In this document: positions 53,520 to 61,963 of the stretch, one piece after another
Layout of the letters: each line of letters starts with the position of its first letter
Numbering within the stretch: position 1 is the stretch's first letter
NCBI RefSeq assembly: GCF_000582685.1
Contig: NZ_KK073768.1
Coordinates: forward strand, 748,509-812,508
Origin: [Scytonema hofmanni] UTEX 2349
Lineage (GTDB): Bacteria; Cyanobacteriota; Cyanobacteriia; Cyanobacteriales; Nostocaceae
Direction: 5' to 3'
Length of the DNA: 64,000 bases
The notes under the pieces: model-generated
Seen by the model: only the letters and a program-made list of their open reading frames with translations
Told to the model about the DNA's origin: nothing
Database searches by the model: none
Position numbers and translations under genes: made by a program

Positions 53520-54689
53520 TTGAATTATTTAACGCTATTTTTGCTACTTATCCAAGTACCGGCAACAGCGATTTTGCTCTCGCGTCTGCTGAAAGGACCG
53601 GGGCGCCATCCCCCCATTGAACCACAACAACCAACACCAGAGCTTTTGGGTAGTGTCAGCGTAGTCGTCCCCACACTAAATGAAGCTCTTCGCATTAGCC
53701 CTTTGTTGGAATGTTTAAGCCGACAAAGTTACGAACTTCGGGAAATTATTGTTGTAGACAGTAAGTCCCAAGATGGCACTCCCGACTTGGTAAAATTGGC
53801 TATTCAACAAGATCCCCGTTTTCGCCTGATGACGGATGATCCCTTGCCCCCTGGTTGGGTGGGGCGTCCTTGGGCGTTGCATAATGGCTTTTTGCATAGT
53901 TCAGAGGCTAGTGAGTGGTTTTTGGGGATGGATGCTGACACTCAGCCCGATCCCGGTTTGATTGCTGGTTTAGTGAAGACAGCAGAAGCTGAAAAATATG
54001 ACTTGGTTTCGCTTTCGCCTCAGTTTATTCTGAAATATCCAGGGGAATGCTGGTTACAACCGGCATTGTTGATGACTTTGCTTTACCGATTTGATCCGGC
54101 TGGTGTGAATACCAAGCAACCAGAACGAGTAATGGCAAATGGACAATGCTTTTTATGTCGTCGGCGAGTTTTAGCGGCTGTGGATGGCTATAGCAGTGCT
54201 GGAGGTTCTTTTTGTGATGATGTGACTTTAGCTCGGAATATCGCCGCTCAAGGCTTTAAGGTGGGCTTTTTGGATGGTGCGAAGGTGCTAAAGGTGCGGA
54301 TGTATGAGGGAGCGCTGGAGACGTGGAAGGAATGGGGGAGAAGTCTTGATTTGAAAGATGCATCTTCCCGCGCTCAGTTGTGGGGGGATTTATGGTTACT
54401 TTTTGCAGTCCAGGGTTTACCTATTTTTGTAGTCCTTACTTACCTCTTTCTTTCCATTTTTGTACAGACGCGATTAATCGCGTCTCTACTGGGTTTGAAT
54501 GTATTTCTGCTGGTGATTCGCTTTGCTTTATTATTGGCGATCGCACCTTCTTACGATCGCAAAAGTGCTAATGGTGGCTGGTTATTCTGGCTTTCCCCTT
54601 TAGCCGATCCCTTAGCAGTGCTGCGAATTTTCTTATCTGCATTCCGCACACCCCGCGAGTGGAGGGGACGGAAGTATAGTGGTGAGTGA
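53520..54689 (+). CDS. cruG: carotenoid 2'-O-glycosyltransferase CruG
   Basis: About 389 residues if started at TTG 53520 (NYLTLFLLLIQVPATAILL follows). TTG 53505 is possible; the frame from 53409 is repeat-coded (SPFPFSLSPFP) and rejected. A GT2 glycosyltransferase with an N-terminal membrane helix, VSVVVPTLNEA, DADTQPDPG (DxD-like), VDGYSSAGGSFCDDVTLARNI and C-terminal membrane helices. It adds the sugar in myxoxanthophyll synthesis after CruF. The palindrome at 54462-54489 lies in frame between two C-terminal membrane helices and encodes VQTRLIASL. Confidence 0.88.
   Translation: MNYLTLFLLLIQVPATAILLSRLLKGPGRHPPIEPQQPTPELLGSVSVVVPTLNEALRISPLLECLSRQSYELREIIVVDSKSQDGTPDLVKLAIQQDPRFRLMTDDPLPPGWVGRPWALHNGFLHSSEASEWFLGMDADTQPDPGLIAGLVKTAEAEKYDLVSLSPQFILKYPGECWLQPALLMTLLYRFDPAGVNTKQPERVMANGQCFLCRRRVLAAVDGYSSAGGSFCDDVTLARNIAAQGFKVGFLDGAKVLKVRMYEGALETWKEWGRSLDLKDASSRAQLWGDLWLLFAVQGLPIFVVLTYLFLSIFVQTRLIASLLGLNVFLLVIRFALLLAIAPSYDRKSANGGWLFWLSPLADPLAVLRIFLSAFRTPREWRGRKYSGE
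54462..54489. repeat. in-frame palindrome in cruG
   Basis: Perfect core AGACGCGATTAATCGCGTCT (54466-54485) plus GTAC/CTAC ends; it encodes QTRLIASL. Confidence 0.95.
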
Positions 54690-54708
54690 CGAGTGGGGGA
54701 GTGGGGAG

Positions 54709-54735
54709 TAGAGACGCGATTAATCGCGTCTGTAC
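54709..54735. repeat. intergenic copy of the same palindrome
   Basis: AGACGCGATTAATCGCGTCT at 54712-54731, 20 bases after the cruG stop, in the convergent gap before rnhA. Confidence 0.95.
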
Positions 54736-54787
54736 AAAAGTGGGGGACAAGGAGAGTAATTCTTCTTTCCCCATCTCCCCATCTCCC

Positions 54788-55699
54788 TCATCCCCCGATC
54801 GCTGCATCATCTTCGCTCCCCACGCGATCGCCTCTTTCCAATTCCCAGAGAATTTGATTGCCTTCTCGTCGTACCCGTGAGACAATCCAGTTGCGCCAGC
54901 GCCATTGATCTCCTCGACTGGTGACAGCGCTGGCATGAACATCCATTAAATCTGCTAGTTCGGAACTGGTGATTAAGTAGCCTTTTGTGGCTATTTCGTC
55001 AGCGATGTGTAGAGTTTCAAGCAAGTTGCGGAGATGCCCCACCCTCATCTCTGGTGGTTTTTCTTCGATTGTTGTCGATGTAGACGGCTCCATAATTGTT
55101 GTATCTGTTGCAATACTGATTTCTTGTTTGCTTTTGTTAATTATTGTCGAGTTTGTCTCACAATCAGATACTTTTGCTACATTTATCTCGCTTGTTTGCG
55201 TTAAGGATTGGTGAGAATGAGTGGAAGCCAGTTGTTTGAGGGATGGGGTTTTGCCACTAGCGTAGGCACGAGCAATTACATCACAGCGTTCGTTACCTAT
55301 GTTACCAGAGTGACCGCGAACGTGTTCCCATTTTACTTTACGACTGTTGAGTTCATCTAGTTGTTCCAAAAGGTCTTGATTTTGGACAGGGTTGCCATCG
55401 GCTTTTTTCCAGCCTTTCTTTTTCCAACCTTTAACCCACTTGGTAACGCAGTTGATGAGGTATTCGCTATCGGTATAAAGGGGAACGGGTTCTTTTTGCC
55501 CAGATTCTTCTAGGAATTCTAGAGCGGCGATCGCTGCTTGCATTTCCATTTTATTATTGGTGGTATGGGGAGAGCGATCGCCCATTTCATAAATTGAGCC
55601 ATCGGTAAAATAGACGACTACACCCCAACCACCTGGACCTGGGTTGCCGGTGCAAGCGCCATCAGTATATATACTTTGAATTGTGCGTTGAATTGACAT
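54788..55699 (-). CDS. rnhA: ribonuclease HI with C-terminal helical extension
   Basis: 303 residues, about twice the usual 155. The RNase HI domain (1-155) has the four catalytic acids in YTDGACTGNPGPGGWG, NNKMEMQAA, LYTDSEYL and GNERCDVIA. It removes RNA from RNA-DNA hybrids. The extension has a low-complexity linker and a final domain (ADEIATKGYLITSSELADLMDVHASAVTSRGDQWRWRNWIVSRVRREGNQILWEL) that looks like a winged-helix or HTH nucleic-acid-binding module; similar extensions occur in cyanobacterial RNase HI. Convergent with cruG. Confidence 0.93.
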   Translation of the reverse strand: MSIQRTIQSIYTDGACTGNPGPGGWGVVVYFTDGSIYEMGDRSPHTTNNKMEMQAAIAALEFLEESGQKEPVPLYTDSEYLINCVTKWVKGWKKKGWKKADGNPVQNQDLLEQLDELNSRKVKWEHVRGHSGNIGNERCDVIARAYASGKTPSLKQLASTHSHQSLTQTSEINVAKVSDCETNSTIINKSKQEISIATDTTIMEPSTSTTIEEKPPEMRVGHLRNLLETLHIADEIATKGYLITSSELADLMDVHASAVTSRGDQWRWRNWIVSRVRREGNQILWELERGDRVGSEDDAAIGG

Positions 55700-55742
55700 A
55701 ATTATAATATCGAACCGCAGAGGCGCAGAGTAAGAGAGGAAT

Positions 55743-57113
55743 TTAGCGACGACGGCTGCGAAGCAATATATACGTTAGCGCGGCAAAAATCAACCCTATA
55801 AACAAACTCAAGGTAAAGATTTGGATTTGATAAGTTAGAGGGTTTTGATTTTTGGGTATTTCGGCTAGGATGACGGCAGATCCTATTTGGCTGGTTGCTA
55901 GTCCTACACCTGCGATGCCGATGAATTCTTCTAGGTGGCGATCGCTCTTTGCTTGGTAGATGTCAATTGTACCTTGAATTGTACTAATTAAATTTTGCAG
56001 CAGGGTTAAACCTGGGCTGAGGTTAATATAATCTGTCTTTACTTGTTGGAGATATTTTTCAGCACTAAATTCGCTAAATTCTTGCAAAAATTGTAGCTGA
56101 TTGTTGCTATTTTCTTTGGAAATCTTCTCTAACCGCTTTTTGTAATTATTCAGATTAACTTCTATTGTGCGTCCTTGGTCATCAAGGTAGCTTAAATCTA
56201 TTTCATAGTGTGATAAAATTGTCAAGGTGTCAGTTAGGGTTTCTTGTAATTCTTGAAGATTAAGTTTACCTGCGTTTATTTGTTGTCCTAATTCACTGAC
56301 TTTTTTGACTATTTGTTGCACTTCATGAAAATCTTTTTTGAGTTTGCTTTTCAATTTACGGCTTTGGTGATAAGCCCAAATAATTTTATGGCGATAGCAA
56401 AATAGACGGTTTAAATCGAAGTATATATTGGCGATGTTTTTGGTAATATCGTCAAGCGATCGCTGTGCTGGAAATAAACATATTAATACATGAAAGCTAT
56501 TTTCATTAACCAAAGCATTAGGCTGTTCCCAAACTTCAAATGCAGTTGCACCTAAGAAATTACCTTGCTTTTTGAAGTCTATTTTACTTTGAGAATTGGG
56601 GTTTATTTGTTTATAGCATTCTTGCGCGATCGCTTGAATTTCTTCATCGTTATAAATTTTTGACAACTGTCCCCAAACAAACCAGGTTTGACCGAGTTTT
56701 CCTGGCTGGTTATCTATGCGAGATTCTATATTTTTTTTAATATCTTGGAAGCGGCTAATAGGTTTACTGTTATTATCATTGATAATAGAGCAATCTACCT
56801 GTAAAGCATAAGTATCACTCAATTGCAGTGCGCGGTAGTAGCCTTCTAAATCTGGTTGAAAGTGTTCCTTTTTTTTGGGTACGAGTAACTCGACATAATC
56901 GGCTTCAGCTTTTTCTAGTAAAGCGAGTTGTTTGAGTAAACCCTGTTCTTGAGAATTAAGAGTTTGGTAATCTTTATTTAATTCGGGTTTAATTTTTCGC
57001 CAAAAATGATGACGATTTTGGTTAATTTGCTCGTCTGTTTGTCCTAAACCTTCTTGCAAATCGTAGACAAATAAATCAACAGTTGGATAAATGAGGTTAT
57101 ACTCTACATTCAT
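55743..57113 (-). CDS. coiled-coil protein with two C-terminal membrane helices; third gene of the CHAT operon
   Basis: 456 residues. The N-terminal 270 or so form a soluble domain I do not recognise (PTVDLFVYDLQEGLGQ, GNFLGATAFEVWEQP, ENSFHVLICLFPAQRSLDDI). A long coiled-coil follows (SRKLKSKLKKDFHEVQQIVKKVSELGQQI through QQVKTDYINLSPGLTLLQNLI), then two membrane helices (FIGIAGVGLATSQIGSAVIL and IQIFTLSLFIGLIFAALTYILL) and a basic tail. The layout recalls CorA-like or pore-forming effectors with a cytoplasmic sensor part. It is on the same strand after the 135-residue protein, with a 114-bp gap. Confidence 0.75.
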   Translation of the reverse strand: MNVEYNLIYPTVDLFVYDLQEGLGQTDEQINQNRHHFWRKIKPELNKDYQTLNSQEQGLLKQLALLEKAEADYVELLVPKKKEHFQPDLEGYYRALQLSDTYALQVDCSIINDNNSKPISRFQDIKKNIESRIDNQPGKLGQTWFVWGQLSKIYNDEEIQAIAQECYKQINPNSQSKIDFKKQGNFLGATAFEVWEQPNALVNENSFHVLICLFPAQRSLDDITKNIANIYFDLNRLFCYRHKIIWAYHQSRKLKSKLKKDFHEVQQIVKKVSELGQQINAGKLNLQELQETLTDTLTILSHYEIDLSYLDDQGRTIEVNLNNYKKRLEKISKENSNNQLQFLQEFSEFSAEKYLQQVKTDYINLSPGLTLLQNLISTIQGTIDIYQAKSDRHLEEFIGIAGVGLATSQIGSAVILAEIPKNQNPLTYQIQIFTLSLFIGLIFAALTYILLRSRRR

Positions 57114-57227
57114 GGCATAGGCTTTTGTAAAGAACGAATATAGCGTTTCCTAATCTGCTGAGGTACAAATTTATCTGCGTCCATCGGCGTTTATCTATCT
57201 TCATCTGCGGTTAATTCTTTCTGTACC

Positions 57228-57635
57228 TCATGAATGTAGGAATCGCTTAATGTTTGTCCAAATCTCTTTCGCTTTACTTACAGAGTCAGCAGCCTTCAAA
57301 ATGGGTTGAGAGATTTCAGTTAACTTTTCATCTTCGATTTCAACGGCAACAAGAATATTGTTAATTTCTGTACTTTGTTGTTCCGCAGCATGATTAATTT
57401 TAGCTGGTAAAGGTCCTCTACTCCGGATTTGGCTATTTGCGTTCAAAAATTCGTGAACCTGTTCGTAGTAAGTTGCAAGCGGGGGATAACTTATGGCAAT
57501 GTCATACAGTTTGTCAATATCTGCCGGAATGTTAATATTATTTACCTGCGCTTGCACAGCATCTGGCAAAGGTGCATCAAGCTGGTAAAGTGCCAAAAGA
57601 AAAGCTTTGAGTTCCGAGGCTTCTAAAGGTTGCAT
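57228..57635 (-). CDS. 135-residue helical protein overlapping the CHAT gene
   Basis: ATG 57635 lies inside the last codons of the TPR-CHAT gene (13-base overlap), so translation is coupled. The N-terminal 75 residues are compact and helical (LEASELKAFLLALYQLDAPLPDAVQAQV, PADIDKLYDIAISYPPLATYYEQVHEFL) and the C-terminal half is a predicted coiled-coil. No family is recognised. The size and position suggest an adaptor or effector-associated domain protein that links the CHAT protease with the membrane protein. Confidence 0.75.
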   Translation of the reverse strand: MQPLEASELKAFLLALYQLDAPLPDAVQAQVNNINIPADIDKLYDIAISYPPLATYYEQVHEFLNANSQIRSRGPLPAKINHAAEQQSTEINNILVAVEIEDEKLTEISQPILKAADSVSKAKEIWTNIKRFLHS

Positions 57636-60436
57636 GATAAATTTCCAGTAATTGTAAAAGCTGCCCAGAAATAAGGATGATTATAAGGTTTATTATTTGG
57701 TTCGTTTGTATTCTTACTATAATTTAAATGGCGTGAAAAGAAGTTGTAAACTAAACCTTTATGTTCAGGAAGTTGGGCGATTTTGGCTGCATACCATTCT
57801 GCAAGTTGTGCATTTGTGACATTTCGCAACCATTGAGTAGCTTTAGCCAAAGCTACAATCTCAGATTTTTCTTGTTGCAGCAATTGGTAAAATTGAATCA
57901 TCACTAAAGCGTTAGCGGCTGATTCTACAGTCCACAGTGTACTGAGGACATGCGCCACACCGCAACTCATAAAGCCACTGACAAGCCCCACATATTCGGT
58001 GGTGATGGTATGATTACCTGCGATCGCAGTTTCGCAAGCTGCAAGACTCACGAGTTTGTAACTTCTCAAATCAAAGTTGCAAATATCGGTGACAGTCAGT
58101 TTATCTTCACCCGCTAAAGCCAAGTGCGATAAAGCCGGATTGTGAAAATTGTATTCGCCATGTCCTGTAAAGTGGAAAATACTATATTTTTCCGACAAAG
58201 CAGTTATTAACGCTTCTTTTGTCGCTTTTTCAGAAGAAAGACGAGTGGGTTTTGCGAACATCCGGTTTATCGCTTCCGATTCAATTTGGGCAAAATCCAA
58301 CGACGGATAACCCCTGCTGTTAGGATGTTCCACGCTAAGAAGTTGTAAAGACGCGATTAATGCCGTCTGTTGTAGAGACGCGATTAATCGCGTCTGTTGT
58401 AAGGTTAAGCCAATTTGAGCGCTGGGTAGATAAGTGATGGTGAAATCATCGCAAAACAGCGCATGGAGAGGAAAGCGGTGTAAATCGCGATGAGGAACTA
58501 AAATGAGATTTTGGATTGATTGGTTGTGAATTGCCGTCAAAATAGCAGCAATATCAAGAATATTACCCAGTTGGCGAAGCATTTCGGGTAAATTTTCGCG
58601 CCAATTAGAACCTCTCTCCAAACCTCTCTCCTGCATTCGCGCAGCGTCTCGAAGAGAGGAGAGAGGCTTTGATTCCTCCCCCTTCCCTTGCACCTTAAGG
58701 GATTGGGGGGTTAGGTTCCATATTTGCTTATCTTTGCCTTTGCGATAATTGGCGTATTCTTCATTCCACTTTTTCACCCAGTCTTCAAACTCGCGCAAGC
58801 GTTGCGTTTGGCTGAGAACCCCGACTTCTTCAAAAAACCCGGTTTTTTGGGTTTCTCCCAAGACGATGGGTGATGGTGCGTTGTGTTTGAGGATGAAAGT
58901 GTGTAAAGCGTAAGGGCTAATATGCCAGTAAACAACAGCAGTTGTAGGATTAAGCAACTGTTGCATTTCTGAGTAACTGGGTGAGGAAATTTCATCATTC
59001 CACGCAGACAAAAGCCAACTTAAACAGGCATTTTTGCCTTGTTCTGCTAATTCAAGTGCTTGCACCAGATTCCCAGACTGCACCGCTAAATCAACAGTCA
59101 ACTGCTGAAAGCCTGCAAACTTCAAAGCCAGTTGTTTTTTACTTTTATCAGAGCGATTTGCTTCACTCAGCAAGCGACGTAAAAAATCTGTACCGCGTCG
59201 CTGGAGTTCTTCAACTTTCGCGGTTTCCCGCAAATCCAAGTAGACGCGAATTAAGTCTCGCAAAACCTCTAGATGCAACTCCGGAAAATCTGCTTCTGTG
59301 AGAGTTTTCAGCGCCTCATTGTAGCTTATAACAGCTTTATACCAATAGGTGCGGGGGTAAGAATCTCTTCGCCCTCGGAAGTAATGAGCATTACCTATTG
59401 CCTGATGCAACAAGCCCCATCCTTCTGGGTGCGTGTCTTGCTGGCAATACTTCAACCCTTCCTCATAGCTTACCAATCCTCCCTCATAGTCGCGCTGGTT
59501 GAGATTGGGATTTTGTCTGGCGATCGCACTCAAGGAAGCCATCTGTTGATTACAAGTCACTGAAATGATGGCTGTCGTAATGCCACGGTTACACCAAGCA
59601 TTGTAGTAGTCTTTTTTGATTTCTATGGTTTTGTCGTAGGATGTGATCGCTTTTTCGTACCACCCTAAATTAAACAGCGCATTACCCCGACTGCACCAAG
59701 CCTCGTAGTAGTCTGGTTTAATTTTCACTGCTTTGTCGTAGGATGCGATCGCTTTTTCAAATTGCCCTAAGTTATCCAGCGCAAGACCCCGGTTATGCCA
59801 AGCTTCGTGATAATTAGGTTTGATTTCTATGGCTTTGTCGTAGGAAGCGATCGCTTCTTTAAATCGTGCTAACTTTTCCAATGCCGCACCCCGATTGCAC
59901 CAAGCGAAGTCAAAGTCTGGTTTAATTTCTATGGCTTTGTGGTAGGAAGCGATCGCTTCTTCAAATTGCCCTAAGTTTGACAGCGCATTACCTCGGTTGT
60001 TCCAAGTTTGGTGATGATTAGGTTTAATTTCTATCGCTTTGCCCCAAGATGCGATCGCTTCTTCATTTCGCCCTAAGTTTACCAACACAATACCCCGGCT
60101 ATTCCAAGCTTCGTGTTTATCAGGTTGAATTTCTATGGCTTTGTCGCAGGATGCGATCGCTTCTTCAAATTCTCCTAACTTATTAAGCACACAACCTTGG
60201 TTAAACCAAGCTAAATAGTTGTTAGCATCTATTTCAATAGCACCCTTGCAGAAATCAAGAGCAACTGTATAGTTGCCTGCTTGACATTTTTGACATCCCA
60301 ATTCAGCCCATGTTTGTGCGTCTCGTTTCTCTAATTTACCTGGTCCTACTTCTTTGCTAAACCCTTGATGGGTTGAGGGTTTCACTGATTGATGCTTGAA
60401 CTTATTGAATTTTTTCCGCCTGAGCATCTGCCGCAA
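57623..60436 (-). CDS. TPR-CHAT protease
   Basis: 937 residues. About seven 34-residue TPRs (35-290; WNNRGNALSNLGQFEEAIASYHKAIEIKP), further helical repeats, then a C-terminal CHAT (caspase-like) protease domain with both catalytic residues: His in FHFTGHGEYN (near 757) and Cys in VSLAACETAIAG (near 800). CHAT proteases act in bacterial immunity and regulated cell death, cutting partner proteins after a signal. Three in-frame repeat-derived inserts lie before the catalytic dyad: KTGFFEEVGVL, KVQGKGEESKPLSSLRDAA...GLERG, and a doubled QTRLIASL. TPR-coding DNA has a 102-bp period with HIP1 sites in most units. Confidence 0.92.
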   Translation of the reverse strand: MRQMLRRKKFNKFKHQSVKPSTHQGFSKEVGPGKLEKRDAQTWAELGCQKCQAGNYTVALDFCKGAIEIDANNYLAWFNQGCVLNKLGEFEEAIASCDKAIEIQPDKHEAWNSRGIVLVNLGRNEEAIASWGKAIEIKPNHHQTWNNRGNALSNLGQFEEAIASYHKAIEIKPDFDFAWCNRGAALEKLARFKEAIASYDKAIEIKPNYHEAWHNRGLALDNLGQFEKAIASYDKAVKIKPDYYEAWCSRGNALFNLGWYEKAITSYDKTIEIKKDYYNAWCNRGITTAIISVTCNQQMASLSAIARQNPNLNQRDYEGGLVSYEEGLKYCQQDTHPEGWGLLHQAIGNAHYFRGRRDSYPRTYWYKAVISYNEALKTLTEADFPELHLEVLRDLIRVYLDLRETAKVEELQRRGTDFLRRLLSEANRSDKSKKQLALKFAGFQQLTVDLAVQSGNLVQALELAEQGKNACLSWLLSAWNDEISSPSYSEMQQLLNPTTAVVYWHISPYALHTFILKHNAPSPIVLGETQKTGFFEEVGVLSQTQRLREFEDWVKKWNEEYANYRKGKDKQIWNLTPQSLKVQGKGEESKPLSSLRDAARMQERGLERGSNWRENLPEMLRQLGNILDIAAILTAIHNQSIQNLILVPHRDLHRFPLHALFCDDFTITYLPSAQIGLTLQQTRLIASLQQTALIASLQLLSVEHPNSRGYPSLDFAQIESEAINRMFAKPTRLSSEKATKEALITALSEKYSIFHFTGHGEYNFHNPALSHLALAGEDKLTVTDICNFDLRSYKLVSLAACETAIAGNHTITTEYVGLVSGFMSCGVAHVLSTLWTVESAANALVMIQFYQLLQQEKSEIVALAKATQWLRNVTNAQLAEWYAAKIAQLPEHKGLVYNFFSRHLNYSKNTNEPNNKPYNHPYFWAAFTITGNLSCNL
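58345..58400. repeat. tandem pair of the QTRLIASL palindrome in the CHAT gene
   Basis: A perfect copy at 58376-58395 and a diverged copy at 58349-58368, 27 bases apart, read in frame as QQTRLIASLQQTALIASL. Confidence 0.95.
58622..58713. repeat. two adjacent hairpin repeats in the CHAT gene
   Basis: CCTCTCTCC / GGAGAGAGG arms (58622-58665) enclose CGCGCAGCGTCTCG, followed by CCTCCCCC...CCCTT / AAGGG...GGGGGG arms (58674-58713). Read in frame as a Lys/Gly/Arg-rich linker. Confidence 0.85.
58815..58856. repeat. AAACCCGGTTT-type palindrome in the CHAT gene
   Basis: Outer arms AGAACCCC / GGGTTTCT with inner AAAAAACC / GGTTTTTT, a common cyanobacterial short repeat. Read in frame as KTGFFEEVGVL. 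Confidence 0.85.
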
Positions 60437-60728
60437 CCTTGTATTGCTTTAGTTCTATATTTTAGCAATTTCACTGAGACTGCGGCGGGATGCGATCCTT
60501 GTGCAAAAGCAATAAGTAGGTGGACAAAAATATTTACTATAGCGCTTCTCAGTTGGGTGCAATACATCAAAGAATTAAGGAAACGCAGATGAACGCAGAT
60601 GGACGCAGATAAATCTGTATTTGATTCAAACGAGAAGTGCTATATTGCGATCGTAATGAAATGAAGCGTTCGCGGAGCGTGTCGCAGACAAGCAATCGCA
60701 AGACTTTTTTTGGCGGATCGCCCTCAGA
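60437..60728. other. CHAT-operon leader with short repeats
   Basis: Holds the CHAT gene promoter region, a dispersed repeat (60553-60581, TTGGGTGCAATACATC) shared with 47179-47207, ACGCAGATG units (60585-60612) and a CGTTCGCGGAGCGTGTCG repeat near 60667. No gene seen; a 67-codon frame at 60389 overlaps repeats. Confidence 0.55.
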
Positions 60729-60952
60729 CTAGAAGTCCTTGTCATTACCAACATTTATTTATCTCGTAAAACCCTTATCCCGTCAACGGTTATAAACCGT
60801 TGTCTAACAGCTAAAGTCCTCTTCATAAGACTAAATAAAGATTTCAGTCCATTTTAATGGACTTGTGCTATTAGCCTTAGAATTTATTCTAAGGCGAGAT
60901 AGCGGGAAGAACGAGGGTTTTAAAATATGTTGGTAATGACAAGCCCTAGAAG
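60729..60952. mobile_element. MITE-like element with terminal inverted repeats and 7-bp target duplication
   Basis: CTAGAAG occurs directly repeated at 60729-60735 and 60946-60952. Between them, the ends carry a perfect 17-base inverted repeat (CTTGTCATTACCAACAT). The 210-bp interior has no gene but three hairpins: CAACGGTTATAAACCGTTG, GTCCATTTTAATGGAC and GCCTTAGAATTTATTCTAAGGC. It lies just after the DUF1517 gene's stop. Confidence 0.7.
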
Positions 60953-60973
60953 GGTGAGGGCAAGAAATTTGAT

Positions 60974-61963
60974 TTAAACCAATTTCAGATCGGCGTATTC
61001 TGCTAATAAATCATCAGAGGTAAGAGTGTCACCTTCAGCTTGGGGAGTCCAGAGAACTTCAATTGCCAGAAGTTTATCGCTGGGGATACTACCAATTTGA
61101 CGCAAAGCTTGACGCAATTCTTCAACGTTATTGACTGCTGGGATTTGGAATTTACCCAGTGTTGCCGCTAATAGAGTGACAATAATGTATTCTCCAGGAC
61201 CTTGGGTAAATAGGTCGGTTGGGTTGTCAACATCAGTACCAGGTAAAGCATTTTTAGGAGTGGCTTCTTTTAGCTGGTTGTTGACATTAGAAAGAGTTTC
61301 TTCGCTAAATTTGCTGCGTTCTGCTAGTGTTAAACGGTTAAACTGAGCTTCAGCTGAATTTAAACGCGCTTGCTCTGTACTACCACCTGCATATACCCAG
61401 TATTCGGGATGGCGTAGCAAAGCGAGGCTGGCTTCTTGCAAAATTTCGGCTCTACCTTCTGGGGAGTTGGTGTCAGCGGTTTCGGCAATGTGGTTAAGTT
61501 CGGTTTGAAGTTCACGAGCTTGTGCCAACATAGCTACTTGTAGACGAGTCACAGAAACATTAGAGTTGTTGCTGTAATCTGTATCGTCTGTGGTTTCTCC
61601 ACCGGTAGCGCGACGGAAGGCTTGCATCATGAAGTTACCGATCGCCAAGAAAATTAAGATGGTAAACAAACCACCAAATCCTCCCCCAAAGCCAAAGAAG
61701 GGAATCAAGAAAGGAAACCCAAATCCACCACCACCAGGGTAATATCCGCCACCGTAGCCACCGCCGTAGCCACCGCCATATCCACCGCCAGGAGGCGAAT
61801 AGGTGCGGCTAGAAGGCGCTCTGAATGAGCCTCCGCCGATTCTACCACCACTGCGGGCGGCTAATGCCCCATCAGCTTGACTCAGTGCCAAAGTAAACAC
61901 TAGGCTGAGGACAAACAAAGTTTTTAATAGCGGTTTGATGGCTTGTTGTAGTTGTTTACGCAT
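60974..61963 (-). CDS. DUF1517 family protein, exported or membrane-anchored
   Basis: 329 residues. A cleavable-type signal peptide (LLKTLFVLSLVFTLALSQADGALA, cut near ALA-AR), then a Gly/Tyr-rich stretch (GGGYGGGYGGGYGGGYY), a hydrophobic segment (FLIPFFGFGGGFGGLFTILIFLAIGNFMM) and the DUF1517 domain (SVTRLQVAMLAQARELQTELNHIAE to the end). In cyanobacteria and plants this family is membrane-associated and of unknown biochemistry, sometimes linked to thylakoids. Monocistronic. Confidence 0.88.
   Translation of the reverse strand: MRKQLQQAIKPLLKTLFVLSLVFTLALSQADGALAARSGGRIGGGSFRAPSSRTYSPPGGGYGGGYGGGYGGGYYPGGGGFGFPFLIPFFGFGGGFGGLFTILIFLAIGNFMMQAFRRATGGETTDDTDYSNNSNVSVTRLQVAMLAQARELQTELNHIAETADTNSPEGRAEILQEASLALLRHPEYWVYAGGSTEQARLNSAEAQFNRLTLAERSKFSEETLSNVNNQLKEATPKNALPGTDVDNPTDLFTQGPGEYIIVTLLAATLGKFQIPAVNNVEELRQALRQIGSIPSDKLLAIEVLWTPQAEGDTLTSDDLLAEYADLKLV

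Noticed and set aside
54568..54942. 124-codon minus-strand frame containing QTRLIASL
   Set aside because: It overlaps cruG antisense, the palindrome and the end of rnhA in another frame; the peptide comes from the palindrome's symmetry.
60736..60945. Element considered as an IS200/IS605 derivative because of its hairpins
   Set aside because: Those elements lack terminal inverted repeats and target duplications, both of which are seen here; the hairpin core may still derive from one.
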